64,000 nt of DNA from Streptomyces gelaticus (GTDB lineage Bacteria; Actinomycetota; Actinomycetes; Streptomycetales; Streptomycetaceae): the NCBI RefSeq assembly GCF_014649535.1, contig NZ_BMTF01000007.1, positions 62,001 through 126,000 on the forward strand, given 5' to 3'. The notes beneath the pieces were generated by a model. That model was not told the DNA's origin, did not search any database, and was given only the letters and a program-made list of their open reading frames with translations. Shown piece by piece: positions 63,392 through 64,000 of this stretch. Made by a program: the position numbers and the translations under genes. Position 1 is the first letter of the stretch, and every line of letters starts with the position of its first letter.

Positions 63392-64000
63392 TCAGCTGCC
63401 GAGGACGACCGTGCGCTGGGCCGAGAAGTCACCCCATTTCCCGTCGGGCAGCTTGGCGCGGATCTTCATCGAGTAGCGAGTGCCGCGCGGGTCGTCGACG
63501 GTGAGGCGGTAGCTCGCCCGGCCTGCGGGCGGGGTGGCGCCCCACACGATGGTGGTGGTCAGCCGGCCGCCGACGAAGAGCTGGTACGCGGGGATCTCGC
63601 CGCCCGTCTCGGGCTGCTTCCAGTCCAGGTCGATGGCGTACTCCTTGCCCTGGACGCGGTTGCTGATCCGCAGGTCGGTGGGGGCGGTGCTCGCCGCTGC
63701 GCCCGGGGCGGAGGCGGTGGTGAGGTCGATGGCGTTGCTGTCCGGCGAGGAGGTGTCGGCGGCGTCACGCGCGCGGACGGTGAAGGTGTAGACGGTGCCG
63801 GGGCGCAGTCCGGTCAGATGCGCCGTGGTCCGGGTGCCGGGCACGCTGTGGATCCGGGAGTCCTCCTGGTAGATGTCGTAGGAGGTGACGCCGATGTCGT
63901 CCGTCGAGCCTCCCCAGGAGAGGTTCACCGCCCGGCTGCCGTCCACCGCGCCGCGCAGCCTCACCGGGCGGGTCGGCGCCTCGTGGTCGGCGGGGGTCGG
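63392..64000 (-). CDS. Fibronectin type III domain protein, partial
   Basis: The 3' end of a larger gene whose 5' part lies beyond the right edge. The visible 202 residues hold one complete Fn3 domain (VNLSWGGSTDDIGVTSYDIY, then TTAHLTGLRPGTVYTFTVRA) and a second diverged one (YAIDLDWKQPETGGEIPAYQ, YSMKIRAKLPDGKWGDFS). Such modules usually link catalytic and binding domains of secreted glycoside hydrolases or cell-surface proteins. The catalytic part, if any, is not visible. Confidence 0.85.
   Translation of the reverse strand, partial: PTPADHEAPTRPVRLRGAVDGSRAVNLSWGGSTDDIGVTSYDIYQEDSRIHSVPGTRTTAHLTGLRPGTVYTFTVRARDAADTSSPDSNAIDLTTASAPGAAASTAPTDLRISNRVQGKEYAIDLDWKQPETGGEIPAYQLFVGGRLTTTIVWGATPPAGRASYRLTVDDPRGTRYSMKIRAKLPDGKWGDFSAQRTVVLGS

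Overview
The window is high-GC actinobacterial DNA and almost certainly comes from a Streptomyces chromosome. GTG starts are frequent, operon genes often overlap by ATGA, and the gene families are typical of the genus. Its centre is a complete coelichelin-type hydroxamate siderophore cluster. Both edges cut genes: an exonuclease III on the left and a fibronectin type III protein on the right.

Region 1 (1-11.5 kb) is housekeeping and redox genes. It holds exonuclease III (partial), an MBL-fold hydrolase, a fused PcaD-PcaC protein (beta-ketoadipate pathway), a cytochrome c oxidase subunit I with a small membrane partner, a DosS/DevS-type GAF kinase and a convergent DevR-type regulator, a globin-flavoreductase fusion, and a coupled pair made of a Rossmann/SLOG-like protein and a VKOR-type thiol oxidase.

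Region 2 (11.6-35.9 kb) is the siderophore locus. The order is argB paralogue, argA-like GNAT, mbtH (cchK), esterase (cchJ), ABC exporter half (cchI), trimodular NRPS (cchH), ABC exporter half (cchG), lipoprotein (cchF), ATPase and two FecCD permeases (cchE, D, C), ornithine N5-hydroxylase (cchB) and formyltransferase (cchA). At least six DmdR/IdeR-like iron boxes sit at the promoters. The three adenylation pockets read as formyl-hydroxyornithine, threonine and hydroxyornithine, which fits coelichelin. The unusual part is the pair of acetylglutamate genes at the edge. The kinase lies directly under an iron box and cannot encode the N-terminal helix that makes typical acetylglutamate kinases arginine-sensitive. 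I read this as a dedicated, feedback-resistant ornithine supply.

Region 3 (36-44 kb) is a CUT2-type sugar import operon (ROK kinase, single-domain ATPase, permease, two tandem binding proteins) with a GntR/UTRA regulator divergent from a Gfo/Idh/MocA dehydrogenase around a near-perfect 24-bp palindrome. Region 4 (44-49 kb) has a cytochrome P450, a NarL-type two-component pair, a short-chain dehydrogenase and an ABM-domain protein.

Region 5 (49-59.5 kb) is allantoin and glyoxylate use: allantoicase, allantoinase, an IclR regulator and malate synthase, with a shared 16-bp motif upstream of the allantoinase and malate synthase genes. A MacB-like ABC pair, another NarL two-component pair and a MobA-like nucleotidyltransferase are interleaved. 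Region 6 (59.5-63.2 kb) is decayed: a solute-binding protein with a frameshift and a stop, a tyrosine-recombinase remnant with an internal stop, a frameshifted AraC regulator and a short Tn3-transposase-like remnant. It looks like the scar of a mobile element.
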